Origin: a virus
Virus record (IMG/VR): IMGVR_UViG_3300033149_002817
Span: 1 to 64,000 of that record
Length of the DNA stretch: 64,000 nucleotides
Direction: 5' to 3' (one strand)
Below the pieces are notes generated by a model. It was not told the origin of the DNA. It saw only the letters and a program-made list of their open reading frames with translations, and did no database searches. The stretch's first letter is position 1. The number at the start of each line of letters is the position of its first letter. Below are positions 1-7,654 of this stretch, piece after piece. The position numbers were made by a program, and so were the translations under genes.

Positions 1-543
1 ACGCATCTGCGCTGCGCGGAGATCGCGGGGCAGAAGACCATCCTGCTCAAGCCGACCACGGACAGCCGGGCGTTGCAGCTCGTGAGCACGCACGATGGGC
101 TCACGAAGCCGGCGACCGAGGTGGACCCCACCGAGGCGCTCTCTCCGACTGCGCTCGCGAAGTACGACGTCATCGGCATCGACGAGGGGCAGTTCCTCGA
201 CGGGATGTGGATCGACGTCATCGAAGACCTCGCCGACGGTGGTACCGAGGTCATCGTCGCCTGTCTCAATCAGGACTTCCGTGGTAACCCCTTCGGTATC
301 GCACCGCACTTGATGGCGATTGCGGACCGCATCGAAGCGCTTCGCGCGGTGTGCGTGGACTGCGGGAAGAAGGACAGCGCGACGCGCAGCTATCGCACGT
401 CCGAGGGTGATGATCAGGTAGAGGTCGGTGGCTCGGAGCGCTACATTGCGTTGTGCCGTCCGTGTTGGGTGGACAGGTGGGCAGAGCGACAGCGGGATGG
501 CGAGGCCGCCCCGCGCGCGACACAAGCTCAGGCGGCTGTGTAG
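1..543 (+). CDS. tk: Thymidine kinase, class II, 5' end outside window
   Basis: Phosphorylates thymidine to dTMP for phage DNA synthesis. The frame is open from base 1, so the N-terminal P-loop lies outside the window; about 180 residues are visible. Seen: the Walker B-like DEGQFLDG, the lasso/substrate region LNQDFRGNPFG, and two Cys pairs (CVDCGKK and CRPCW) that form the structural zinc site typical of type II enzymes. The last 20 residues are a polar, Ala/Arg-rich tail. The family identification is firm. It lies about 30 bases upstream of the large acidic protein gene and is the only nucleotide-metabolism gene in the window. Confidence 0.93.
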   Translation, partial: THLRCAEIAGQKTILLKPTTDSRALQLVSTHDGLTKPATEVDPTEALSPTALAKYDVIGIDEGQFLDGMWIDVIEDLADGGTEVIVACLNQDFRGNPFGIAPHLMAIADRIEALRAVCVDCGKKDSATRSYRTSEGDDQVEVGGSERYIALCRPCWVDRWAERQRDGEAAPRATQAQAAV

Positions 544-574
544 AATAGGCGTACCGCTTGAGAAGGAGCACACG

Positions 575-3500
575 ATGGTCAACCTCGCGCAGTACCTCGC
601 CGGCAGTGTATCGCTCGAAGAGCTTGAGGAGTCGCTGCCCGTCAGCGGGGCCGGCGGCTTGATGCTGCCGAAGCCGATGACGACGCGGCACGAGAGGCTG
701 CAGCTCGCATGGCAGGATTTCAGCACGAAGCTGGAAGCCCTGTGGCTCGACGTGATGGAGACGTCCGAAGAGCTGTACATCGATGCCGCGCAGACCATCG
801 ACGAGCTGCGCAACGTCGGCTTTCAGAACCCGCGGCACGGGGTGCCAATCTTCAAGCGCTTGCAGCAGAAGGTCGCTGCGTACGCGATGAAGCCGAGCGA
901 AGAGCAGAATGCCATCCAGGTGATTGCCGCACGTCTCGGAGCGCTGAACGCTGAGCTTCTCTACATCTGCGACGAGCACGACCCGCAGATGCCGAAGCCT
1001 CCGGAGCTGCCCGCCCGCGACATGAAGACGTGGCAGAAGGATAGCGGCGTGGAGCGCTTCCCCGGCGAGCTGGGGATGTCTGATCCCGGCATCGAGGGGA
1101 TGGAACCGGAGCCCGACGACGAGGATTTGCCTCAGGATCAGCAGGTTATCTCGGCGGAGCCCGGCGAGGAGCCCGAGGGGGAGATGCCGCCCGAAGGCGA
1201 AGAGGTGCCGGGCGAGGAGCCCGACGAAGACGAGGTGCCCTACGATGCCGCCGAAGAGGAACCACAGGATGCGGAGGGAGAGCTTGCAGGAGAGGATGGA
1301 GAGGATCCGCTGGCTCCTGGGGACGAAGAGGAAGGCGCCCCGGTCGAGCCTGGTATGGAGGATCCTGACGGTGGTGAGGTGGCTCCTGAGGATGGAGAAG
1401 AGGAAGCCCCCGACGTCGAACCCGGCGAAGCACCCGACGAGGTTCCCGGAACAGAGCCCGAGCTTGCGCCTGAGCCCGGAACAGAGCCCGAGCCCGGAGT
1501 AGAGCCCGACGCCGAAGCTCCGCCCGGGGCCGAGCCCGGCGAAGAGGAGCCCGAGGCACCTCCCGAGAAGGCGGCACCGGATGGTGAGGAGCCCGAGGCG
1601 CCTCCTGAGAAGCTGAAGCCGGAGGATGGAGCGCCCGAGCCACCGTCGGGCATGGAGCCCGAGGGGATGGAGCCCGAGGGGATGCCGAAGGAGAAGCCCG
1701 AGGTACCGCCGAAGGAGAAGCCCGAGGTACCGCCGAAGGAGAAGGGCGACGAGAAGGGCGAGAAGCCCGACATAGCTCAGGTCGCGGACAAGGAACGGGG
1801 AGACGCGGACGACGCGAAGCAGGACTTCGCCGACGCGGCAGCGAAGACCGACGACGAGGAAGGGGAAGCAGAGGAGGTCGAGGGCGACCCGAAGGCTTCC
1901 CCGGAGAAGAAGGCGGACGAGAAGGACGACGTCGAGCGCGCGAAGGGTGAGGAGGTCGACGCTGCGGCGGAGGTCGAGGGTGAGGACGACGAAGCCGACT
2001 CGGCGGAGCGGTCGCTCGGGCAACAGCCGCGTGACTGGGACACCGACCGCCTGAAGAAAGCCTACGATCAGGTCAAGTCGGACCTCGGGGGCAAGGTGCC
2101 CGCGGACGAGATGCCGAAAACACCTGAGGAGCTGATCCAGCTCATCGCGCCCGACGACGGCGACGCCGGCATCATGCAGCAGGGAGCCGACGCGGACACG
2201 GGGAAGGTTGACCCGCAGCTCGCGCAGTACCTGCAGCGCGAGATCAAGAAGGGCACGCTTGGGAAGGAGCCCGACGAGGATGAGCAGCTCGGGGCTCCGC
2301 CGTCGAAGCCGAAGTCGAAGATGCCCCCGCCTGGGAAAGACATCAAGGCGGCGATGAAGATCAAGGCGAAGCGCAAGCCGGGTCGCCGGATGGAGGGGGA
2401 GCCGAAGCTCGGGGAGACGGTGAAGGCAGCTGACCCCGCGAAGGTGGATCAGGACGAGCTGGCGATGGGCACGAAGGAGGAGATGGAGCACACGACCGAC
2501 GTGAAGGTCGCGGAGCGCATCGCCTTGGAGCACCTCGCTGAAGACCCGAGCTACTACAGCAAGCTCAAGAAGGCCGGACTTGCGGAGTTCTACCGCTCTC
2601 CCGACTACTTCGGGCCGAAGGCGGAGCAGTACCTCGACGAAGTAGCGCTCGACGAGCGGGGCCTGCCCGGGGCCATGAAGGCAAAGAAGGTGCTCAAGCG
2701 TCTGCTCAAAGCCGGATGGGAGATCATTCGACAGACCGGATCGCACAAGATCCTGAAGAAGGCCACGAAGACCATCATCTTCGCGTTTCATTCAGGCGTC
2801 GAGATCGGCCGCCGGATGCTCGCGAAGCTGCAGAAGCAGACCGGCGTGAAGTTCATGGAGAACTACGCGGCGGTTGACGCTCTGCGCTACGCCATCGTCG
2901 AAGAGCAGGGTGACGTGGAGGCGTCTTTCCAGCTGGCAGCGGAGACGATCGCGGAAGCCGTGCGGCGCTACACTGACGCGAGTGATGTTCGTGGGGAGTT
3001 GGGCGTGGTTGCTCCCGGGCGTCCACCGTCCATCAACGTGTTCGCGGAGTGGCGGAGCAACGGCCGCCCGAGCGACAGCTTCGGCTTCACGCGTGTCATC
3101 CCGATCGAGGGGGCGGTGTACTTCGCGAACGCAGACGGCGTGGTCAGCGAGTCGTGGGATATCGACGAACACATCACGAACACGGAACTCGCGAACCGCG
3201 TATATGGCGCTATGAGCGAGGTTTACGACGTCTGCCCGACGCGCGTGACAGAGGATGAGAGGGTCGTACCGGCGCTCTACCGCGTCATGGAGCGAGAGCA
3301 GCGCGGAGAGAGCATCTCCGGCTACGCCTACGGTGGACTCCTTAACAGCCTTCGTTCGTCGCTGAGCATCGCAGAGGGTGTGGCTACCGCGCCTCAGCGC
3401 ATCCACGTGACGATGGCAGGCCCGCGCCGCTACTACTTCGAGTGGACGGTCCCGGCCCCCAAGAAGATCCCCGCTGTTGTGGGGACACCGGACGGCATGC

Positions 3501-4243
3501 TTGCTGAGATGCAGGACGTGCTTGGCGCTGGAAAGCTGGCGCTCAACGAGGACGCGACGGTCACGCTCGGCGGCGCGAGGGTGGGCCTCCTGAAGCATCG
3601 CCCGATGACGCCGGAGACCGTGCGGCAGGTCGCGATGTTCAAGACGCCGACCCGGGCTCAGTTCGCTGCGGGGAAGCTCGGAAGCGACTGGACTCCGGTT
3701 CACGTCTACGTTGACGACGGGTCGGAGGGCTGGGTCGTCGGCGACAAGCGGAAGGACGCGCTGTCGAAGATCGGAGCCCGGCGTATGGGTGTTGAGGAGG
3801 GGGTCATCGGGCTCTCTGCAATAGGTGGTGCCGCGTCTACGGTGTGGTGCTCACCGCCGATCAGCATCTCTCCGTCAGAGGGCTCCGTGCTGATCGGCGA
3901 CTCCGTGCTCGACAGGGACTGCTCCGATAGGGCGTTTGCCGATATCATCTCGACGCTCTCCGAGCAGCAGGACGACACGGCACACGGCTACCTGTTCGAG
4001 GACGGCCCCACCGTCCAGGTGGATCGCAAGACGCGCCTACGTGTGCAGGAGACGGGTGTGGGCGATGTGCTGGTGTCGCCGCTCGACGAGGACGAGGACG
4101 AGAGGATCCGGGAGGCGAAGGCGGCGAAGCAGAAGCTCGACCCGTACGACGTCATTCGTGCAATCGCGAACATGGAGTTCATCCCGCGTGGGCCGTTTGC
4201 GGTCCTGAGGGTGAAGCGTCACGGGACGGGACAAGGGAAGTAG
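575..4243 (+). CDS. Large acidic virion-associated protein with embedded HicA-like domain
   Basis: 1222 residues, function unknown. The ATG at 575 follows AGAAGGAG, and is preferred to an upstream in-frame GTG at 428 that overlaps the kinase gene. Seen in order: a helical N-terminal part (1-160); a Pro/Glu/Gly-rich acidic low-complexity region (about 170-400); a charged region to 600; the motif KLGE (611-614); LDE (692-694), followed at once by a module (about 701-765) resembling HicA/YcfA mRNA interferases, with KRLLKAGW, then GSHKILKK, then a FHSG strand; and a long C-terminal region of unknown fold. HicA is normally a free toxin of about 60 residues. The LxE motifs fit T4-type prohead protease sites. 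Inference: an internal or head-associated protein processed during assembly. Confidence 0.85.
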   Translation: MVNLAQYLAGSVSLEELEESLPVSGAGGLMLPKPMTTRHERLQLAWQDFSTKLEALWLDVMETSEELYIDAAQTIDELRNVGFQNPRHGVPIFKRLQQKVAAYAMKPSEEQNAIQVIAARLGALNAELLYICDEHDPQMPKPPELPARDMKTWQKDSGVERFPGELGMSDPGIEGMEPEPDDEDLPQDQQVISAEPGEEPEGEMPPEGEEVPGEEPDEDEVPYDAAEEEPQDAEGELAGEDGEDPLAPGDEEEGAPVEPGMEDPDGGEVAPEDGEEEAPDVEPGEAPDEVPGTEPELAPEPGTEPEPGVEPDAEAPPGAEPGEEEPEAPPEKAAPDGEEPEAPPEKLKPEDGAPEPPSGMEPEGMEPEGMPKEKPEVPPKEKPEVPPKEKGDEKGEKPDIAQVADKERGDADDAKQDFADAAAKTDDEEGEAEEVEGDPKASPEKKADEKDDVERAKGEEVDAAAEVEGEDDEADSAERSLGQQPRDWDTDRLKKAYDQVKSDLGGKVPADEMPKTPEELIQLIAPDDGDAGIMQQGADADTGKVDPQLAQYLQREIKKGTLGKEPDEDEQLGAPPSKPKSKMPPPGKDIKAAMKIKAKRKPGRRMEGEPKLGETVKAADPAKVDQDELAMGTKEEMEHTTDVKVAERIALEHLAEDPSYYSKLKKAGLAEFYRSPDYFGPKAEQYLDEVALDERGLPGAMKAKKVLKRLLKAGWEIIRQTGSHKILKKATKTIIFAFHSGVEIGRRMLAKLQKQTGVKFMENYAAVDALRYAIVEEQGDVEASFQLAAETIAEAVRRYTDASDVRGELGVVAPGRPPSINVFAEWRSNGRPSDSFGFTRVIPIEGAVYFANADGVVSESWDIDEHITNTELANRVYGAMSEVYDVCPTRVTEDERVVPALYRVMEREQRGESISGYAYGGLLNSLRSSLSIAEGVATAPQRIHVTMAGPRRYYFEWTVPAPKKIPAVVGTPDGMLAEMQDVLGAGKLALNEDATVTLGGARVGLLKHRPMTPETVRQVAMFKTPTRAQFAAGKLGSDWTPVHVYVDDGSEGWVVGDKRKDALSKIGARRMGVEEGVIGLSAIGGAASTVWCSPPISISPSEGSVLIGDSVLDRDCSDRAFADIISTLSEQQDDTAHGYLFEDGPTVQVDRKTRLRVQETGVGDVLVSPLDEDEDERIREAKAAKQKLDPYDVIRAIANMEFIPRGPFAVLRVKRHGTGQGK
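1655..1744 (+). repeat. Short in-frame tandem repeats in the acidic region
   Basis: A 15-base unit (GAGCCCGAGGGGATG) occurs twice, at 1655-1669 and 1670-1684. It is followed by a 24-base unit encoding KEKPEVPP that occurs twice (1684-1707 and 1708-1731) with a partial third copy to 1744. All are multiples of three, so length changes by slippage would keep the frame. Confidence 0.85.
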
Positions 4244-4347
4244 TGCTGACAGCAGTCGCGGTGCTACTCGCCGCCTCGACGGGCGCGATGTCGATGCTCG
4301 TCGTGGTGGTGGTAGCCGATCAGAAGAGGGCGCGCAGGTGCAGATAA
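4243..4347 (+). CDS. Very small membrane protein (34 aa)
   Basis: Starts with GTG overlapping the last base of the upstream stop (TAGTG), which suggests translational coupling. The 34 residues form one hydrophobic stretch (LTAVAVLLAAS through VVVVVA), ending in a basic tail (QKRARRCR). This is a single transmembrane segment with positive-inside character. It overlaps the next gene by 10 bases. Function unknown; lysis accessory or membrane-anchored early protein are possible. The short length makes this tentative. Confidence 0.45.
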   Translation: MLTAVAVLLAASTGAMSMLVVVVVADQKRARRCR

Positions 4348-4613
4348 GACAGCGGACCGAACCGGAGGACCGCTCGCAGCAGCTGAAGCTCGCCATCATG
4401 TCCGGCAACGTGTGGAGCGACGAGAAGCGTGCAGCCTTTGCGGAGGTACAGCAGGAGATGGCTGAACAGCACCTACCGCAGAGACGGCCGCCGACGTTCA
4501 TCTCCGTCGTGCTCTTTTTGGTCGTTCCGATTCTGGCGCTCATAGGTGTGGGCGTCACCATCACTTCCATAATGCGTGTGATAGCTTCATGTAGCGGCGC
4601 TCCGGGTCTGTAG
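4338..4613 (+). CDS. Small C-terminally anchored membrane protein (91 aa)
   Basis: A hydrophilic, charged N-terminal half of about 50 residues is followed by one hydrophobic segment (FISVVLFLVVPILALIGVG) near residues 55-75 and a short tail. The GTG at 4338 follows a GAAGAGGG ribosome site; an internal ATG at 4398 is an alternative with a poorer site. It directly follows the 34-aa membrane protein, and the two may work as a pair. No enzyme motif is visible. A spanin- or holin-like role cannot be shown from sequence. Confidence 0.6.
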   Translation: MQIRQRTEPEDRSQQLKLAIMSGNVWSDEKRAAFAEVQQEMAEQHLPQRRPPTFISVVLFLVVPILALIGVGVTITSIMRVIASCSGAPGL

Positions 4614-4653
4614 GCCCACATCGCCGATTGCTTGTTTGCTCTCAATTTTCCAC

Positions 4654-4681
4654 TTGATTCTGTGGCCCCATGTGGTAGTAT
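4654..4681 (+). promoter_or_regulatory. sigma70-type promoter, repeat copy 1
   Basis: -35 TTGATT (4654-4659), 16-base spacer, -10 TAGTAT (4676-4681). The flanking CACTTGATT and the downstream TATGGAGCAAGTGAGT box are shared with copies at 6006 and 6969. It serves the 4720 gene. Confidence 0.8.
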
Positions 4682-4719
4682 TCTTATGGAGCAAGTGAGT
4701 CAACCACGGGGGCAAAACG

Positions 4720-5952
4720 GTGCTGGTAACAAGAAAGAACCTGTCGGCTGCGGACGTCGCGGAAGTCGAAAAGCGTGTCAAGCGCTTCGCGAAGGCCGCC
4801 GCGAAGGCAGGCCGTCCGGAGGACGCGCCGGCTGTCGAGTCGGTTGTCGAGGGCACGCGGGAGAAGTCCCCGGGCCGGCTGGTCAGGGTCTTCACCGTCA
4901 CGTTGAGCGTGCCGGCCGAGAACATGTGCCGCGAAGGGTACGCGCTCGGCGGGCTGGTTCAGACGGCCTTCAACGAGGACGTGAACTCGGGCGACGCTCG
5001 GATTGTCACGATTCTGGCGGCAGGGGAGAAGGTGGGGCTCGCCTCCGCGGACTACCGCGAGGGTAACCTGCGCTGCGACGGCTGCGGCAAGAAGCGTCGC
5101 CGCAAGACTGTCCTGCTCGTGATCGAGGAAGCGACAGGCCGCGTCCTGACGCTCGGCACCGAGTGCGCCGCGGAGTTCGTTCCCTCCCTCAAGAACAGCA
5201 CGAAGGTGCTGGAGTATGTGGCCTTCACCTTCCTCGACCGCAACCCGGAGACGGACGGCTACGAGCGGTACGAGGACGTGCTCGAACTGGGTCACGTGCT
5301 CTCCCTCGCTCTCTTCGTCTTCGGCGAGGACGGCGGTTACCGCCCGAAGGGCAGTCCGGACGGCTCGACCGCGAGCAGTGTCCTCTATATGCTGCACCCG
5401 CCCGGCGTCTCCGCCAACCCCGAGTCGAAGCGGGCCTACCGCGAAGCAGCGGCGCGCTACGAAGTGAAGGTTGACGCGCTCAACGAGGAAGCCGCCAAGG
5501 TCACGACCTGGGTGCGGGACGGCAGCGCCGGCACGAGCGACTACGCGCTGAACCTCGCCGCTGCCTTCACCCGCGACGAAGTGAGCGACCGGACCTTCGG
5601 CCTGGTCGTCTCCGCGACCTACGCCTGGAAGCGGGAGCTGGTCAAGGCTGCTGAGCGTAAGGCTGGTGCCGGGTTCGGAACCGCCTACGTCGGCGCGAAA
5701 GGCGAGCGGAAGACCTGGAAGGGCACGCTCCTCCGGCAGGCGGGACACGAAGGTTACTACGGCCTGACGACACGGGTCGAGGTCGCAACGCCCGAGGGCG
5801 GACTGCTCGTCTGGTGGAAGTCCGGCTCCGCGCTCGACCTCGACGAGGGCACCGAGGTCACGCTGACCGGCCGCGTCAAGAAGCTCGACAGCTTCAACGA
5901 CAAGAAGCAGACGGTCGTCACCCGCTGCACAGTCAAGAAGGTCGCCGCGTAA
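4720..5952 (+). CDS. Zinc-motif protein with OB-like C-terminus, function unknown
   Basis: 410 residues. The GTG start lies after ACGGGGGC and about 30 bases behind a recognisable promoter. Seen: a Lys/Ala-rich N-terminus; a Cys cluster (LRCDGCGKKRRRKTV near residue 120, then TLGTECAAEF) that may bind zinc; a helical middle; and a C-terminal beta-rich segment (about 335-405) whose EGTEVTLTGRVKKLDSF pattern resembles an OB-fold strand set used in nucleic-acid binding. The gene is monocistronic: it has its own promoter and ends in a strong terminator. Inference: an early protein acting on nucleic acid. I do not recognise a named family. Confidence 0.85.
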   Translation: MLVTRKNLSAADVAEVEKRVKRFAKAAAKAGRPEDAPAVESVVEGTREKSPGRLVRVFTVTLSVPAENMCREGYALGGLVQTAFNEDVNSGDARIVTILAAGEKVGLASADYREGNLRCDGCGKKRRRKTVLLVIEEATGRVLTLGTECAAEFVPSLKNSTKVLEYVAFTFLDRNPETDGYERYEDVLELGHVLSLALFVFGEDGGYRPKGSPDGSTASSVLYMLHPPGVSANPESKRAYREAAARYEVKVDALNEEAAKVTTWVRDGSAGTSDYALNLAAAFTRDEVSDRTFGLVVSATYAWKRELVKAAERKAGAGFGTAYVGAKGERKTWKGTLLRQAGHEGYYGLTTRVEVATPEGGLLVWWKSGSALDLDEGTEVTLTGRVKKLDSFNDKKQTVVTRCTVKKVAA

Positions 5953-5965
5953 GCGACTCGCTCCG

Positions 5966-6001
5966 GCGCCCCGGGCTTCAACGCTCGGGGCGCTTCCTTT
6001 T
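5966..6001 (+). terminator. Rho-independent terminator
   Basis: An 11-bp stem (GCGCCCCGGGC with GCTCGGGGCGC, one G-U pair), a 6-base loop (TTCAAC), then TTCCTTTT. It lies directly after the 4720 gene and before the next promoter. Confidence 0.88.
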
Positions 6002-6005
6002 GTAC

Positions 6006-6034
6006 TTGATTATGTGACCTCAATATCGTAGTAT
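6006..6034 (+). promoter_or_regulatory. sigma70-type promoter, repeat copy 2
   Basis: -35 TTGATT (6006-6011), exact 17-base spacer, -10 TAGTAT (6029-6034). Transcription should start near 6041, so the ATG at 6039 cannot be the start of the next gene. The downstream box TATGGAGCAAGTGAG matches copy 1. Confidence 0.85.
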
Positions 6035-6071
6035 TCTTATGGAGCAAGTGAGCGACTCGAAGGAGACAAGG

Positions 6072-6281
6072 ATGCTGGGTCGGAAGGAACGAGAAAAGGC
6101 GGAGCGGTGGGCGAAGCGCCTATGGGACGGACTCGGCAACTCGGAGCGGCACCAGCTCGGGGACGACCTCGTGTTCGGGTGCTTCGACTGGGGCGAGTGG
6201 TATACGCGCAAGCCCCCGCCCGGGACGTTGAACGCACTCGATAAAATGCGCTTGCACTGGGAGATCATGACGGGTGGGTGA
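6072..6281 (+). CDS. Small charged protein (69 aa), early cassette
   Basis: Starts at ATG 6072 after a good ribosome site (GAAGGAGACAAGG). An in-frame ATG at 6039 is rejected because it lies at the predicted transcription start. The protein is Lys/Arg/Trp-rich (KEREKAERWAKRLWDGLG) and has no recognised domain. It overlaps the sigma-like gene by 8 bases, so the two are probably co-translated. Confidence 0.7.
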   Translation: MLGRKEREKAERWAKRLWDGLGNSERHQLGDDLVFGCFDWGEWYTRKPPPGTLNALDKMRLHWEIMTGG

Positions 6282-6951
6282 GAAGCAACCGCAGGGGAGC
6301 AAGACCCTACGGAACATACAAACGATGGCGGCTGCGATGCTGCCATCGTTCGCGCTTGTAGGTGGCAAGCGCGGTACGAAGGCCGTCACCGACCGCGTCT
6401 TCACCTGTCAGTACCCGAAATGCGCGGCGAGGGCAGCTCACTCGTGCGGCATTGGCAAAAGCTACCAGAGTGATCGCTACTTGGACGGGTGGCTCCTGTG
6501 CCGGAGTCACTACATGACCGTTAGGAGCATGTACCTCTACGACAGGAATTTGAAGCGCAACCGATGGTGGAAGAGCTGCGTGTCGCTCTCTGATGACGTC
6601 GTTCGTGAGGAGGCGGAGAGCATCGGTTTTTCTGACGAGCGGTTTCGCGAGATAGACTGCGACGACGTCATGAACGCCGTTGATGAGGCCCTACTCGACT
6701 GCTTATCTCGGCGGGACGCGTTCATCGTGTCCGAGCGCCTGTTCGGTAGCTTGAAGCTATGGCAGGTTGGCAACAGGACAGCCATAAGCCGTGAGCGGGT
6801 TCGACAGGTCGAGATCGCGGGGTACGAGAAGCTCAAATGGTGGCTGCGGAGCCATCGGCCGGACCTCTACTTGGTGCTTTGCGAGCCGGGCATGGAACGA
6901 GATCGCATGGAGGATCAGATCGTGCGGAGGCGGGTGCCTGAACTTGAGTAG
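6274..6951 (+). CDS. Zinc-motif protein with sigma-70 region 4.2-like HTH
   Basis: 225 residues; probable transcription factor. Seen: an N-terminal Cys/His cluster (C45, C50, C58, C76, H79) that may form a zinc site, a helical middle, and at about 140-195 a helix-turn-helix with ISRERVRQVEIAGYEKLKWW, which closely follows the recognition helix of sigma-70 region 4.2 (SRERVRQIE...ALRKLR). Region 2 of a full sigma factor is absent, so it is not a complete sigma. The GTG at 6274 overlaps the previous gene; ATG 6325 is an alternative. Inference: it redirects host RNA polymerase or recognises a -35-like element, perhaps the repeated promoter here. Confidence 0.75.
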   Translation: MGEKQPQGSKTLRNIQTMAAAMLPSFALVGGKRGTKAVTDRVFTCQYPKCAARAAHSCGIGKSYQSDRYLDGWLLCRSHYMTVRSMYLYDRNLKRNRWWKSCVSLSDDVVREEAESIGFSDERFREIDCDDVMNAVDEALLDCLSRRDAFIVSERLFGSLKLWQVGNRTAISRERVRQVEIAGYEKLKWWLRSHRPDLYLVLCEPGMERDRMEDQIVRRRVPELE

Positions 6952-6968
6952 ATTTCATGCTTTTCTAC

Positions 6969-7000
6969 TTGATTTCGTGGCCTCAACATCGTACTATAAT
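6969..7000 (+). promoter_or_regulatory. sigma70-type promoter, repeat copy 3
   Basis: -35 TTGATT (6969-6974), 17-base spacer, -10 TACTAT (6992-6997). A perfect TATAAT overlaps at 6995-7000. The box TGGAGCGAGTGAGT follows. It shares CTACTTGATT and CCTCAANATCGTA with copy 2. Confidence 0.85.
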
Positions 7001-7030
7001 AGTGGAGCGAGTGAGTTACGGGGGCAAGAA

Positions 7031-7273
7031 ATGAAGCGAGCGGTTGTTCTGGTTCTGGTTGCGCTGGCGGCGGTGCTCGGTGAGACGAGCTATCGCATCG
7101 TGGTGCAGGGACCGGTTGCGCTTCAGGTGTTCGTGCTCGTCACGGTTGTCCGGTACGCTGTGGAGCGTGTCAGGTTGGAAGTTACTGTTCGTGGTTCGTT
7201 CGGGGCGGTTCTCGCCGCCGAGTGGGCGAAGACGGTTGGGCGGGAGCCGGAGCCGGTTCTCACCGTGGCATGA
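7031..7273 (+). CDS. Small membrane protein (80 aa)
   Basis: ATG 7031 follows GGGGGCAAGAA, about 25 bases after promoter copy 3. The N-terminus has a short basic start (MKR) and a hydrophobic run (VVLVLVALAAVLG), then a second hydrophobic run (VALQVFVLVTVV) near residues 30-42. This suggests two membrane passes or a signal anchor plus one pass. The C-terminal part is charged. No known family. It lies 11 bases before the next small gene. Confidence 0.6.
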   Translation: MKRAVVLVLVALAAVLGETSYRIVVQGPVALQVFVLVTVVRYAVERVRLEVTVRGSFGAVLAAEWAKTVGREPEPVLTVA

Positions 7274-7284
7274 GAAGGTGCAAA

Positions 7285-7509
7285 ATGAGTGACGCTAAGG
7301 ACGACAAGGTTTCTTTCGCGGGGGCCGCGGAGCTGGCTGCGGAGCTGGCAGACGAAGCAGTCTTCGGGCACTGCGACGGCCCGCCGCCGACTGAGGAGGA
7401 CAAGGCGAGACGGCAGAAGCTGGAAGCAGAAGTGAGGGCGCGCGGGCTGTCTGCGTACGACGAAATGGTCGTGGAAGCCGAGAAGAACAGGCCGCGGTAC
7501 GGGTTTTAG
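7285..7509 (+). CDS. Small acidic protein (74 aa)
   Basis: ATG 7285 lies after GAGAAGGTG. Acidic and Ala-rich (AAELAAELADEAV), soluble, with no recognised domain. It is last in the third-promoter transcript. An upstream GTG at 7222 is rejected because it overlaps the previous gene and lacks a ribosome site. Confidence 0.65.
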   Translation: MSDAKDDKVSFAGAAELAAELADEAVFGHCDGPPPTEEDKARRQKLEAEVRARGLSAYDEMVVEAEKNRPRYGF

Positions 7510-7617
7510 GGCGTGTAGTGTGATAGACCGAAGCATTCCTGCGTGGTACGCTACGATCTGACGGTAGTACGGCATCCCGACACATACGTGTGTGGTCATA
7601 AGGTGCGTGTCTGTATG

Positions 7618-7626
7618 TGTTAGAGT
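7618..7626 (+). promoter_or_regulatory. Weak candidate extended -10 promoter
   Basis: The gap 7510-7654 holds no gene. TGT-TAGAGT at 7618-7626 resembles an extended -10 (TGn-TATAAT) about 30 bases before the ATG at 7655; no clear -35 is seen. The GTGTGT-rich stretch before it is unexplained. Confidence 0.25.
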
Positions 7627-7654
7627 AGGGTGACAACCACGTAGGGGGCTTTCC

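Noticed and set aside
1146-1773. Ser/Gly/Pro-rich minus-strand frames over the acidic repeat
   Set aside because: These are complements of the Glu/Pro repeat region. Repetition alone keeps several frames open.
266-2791. 841-residue minus-strand open frame
   Set aside because: It is antisense to the thymidine kinase and the acidic protein. Its Leu/Arg-rich translation is an artefact of high-GC codon use, with no ribosome site or domain.
6039-6071. ATG at 6039 as the start of the small early protein
   Set aside because: It lies at the predicted transcription start of promoter copy 2 and is part of the conserved promoter box. ATG 6072 has a proper ribosome site.
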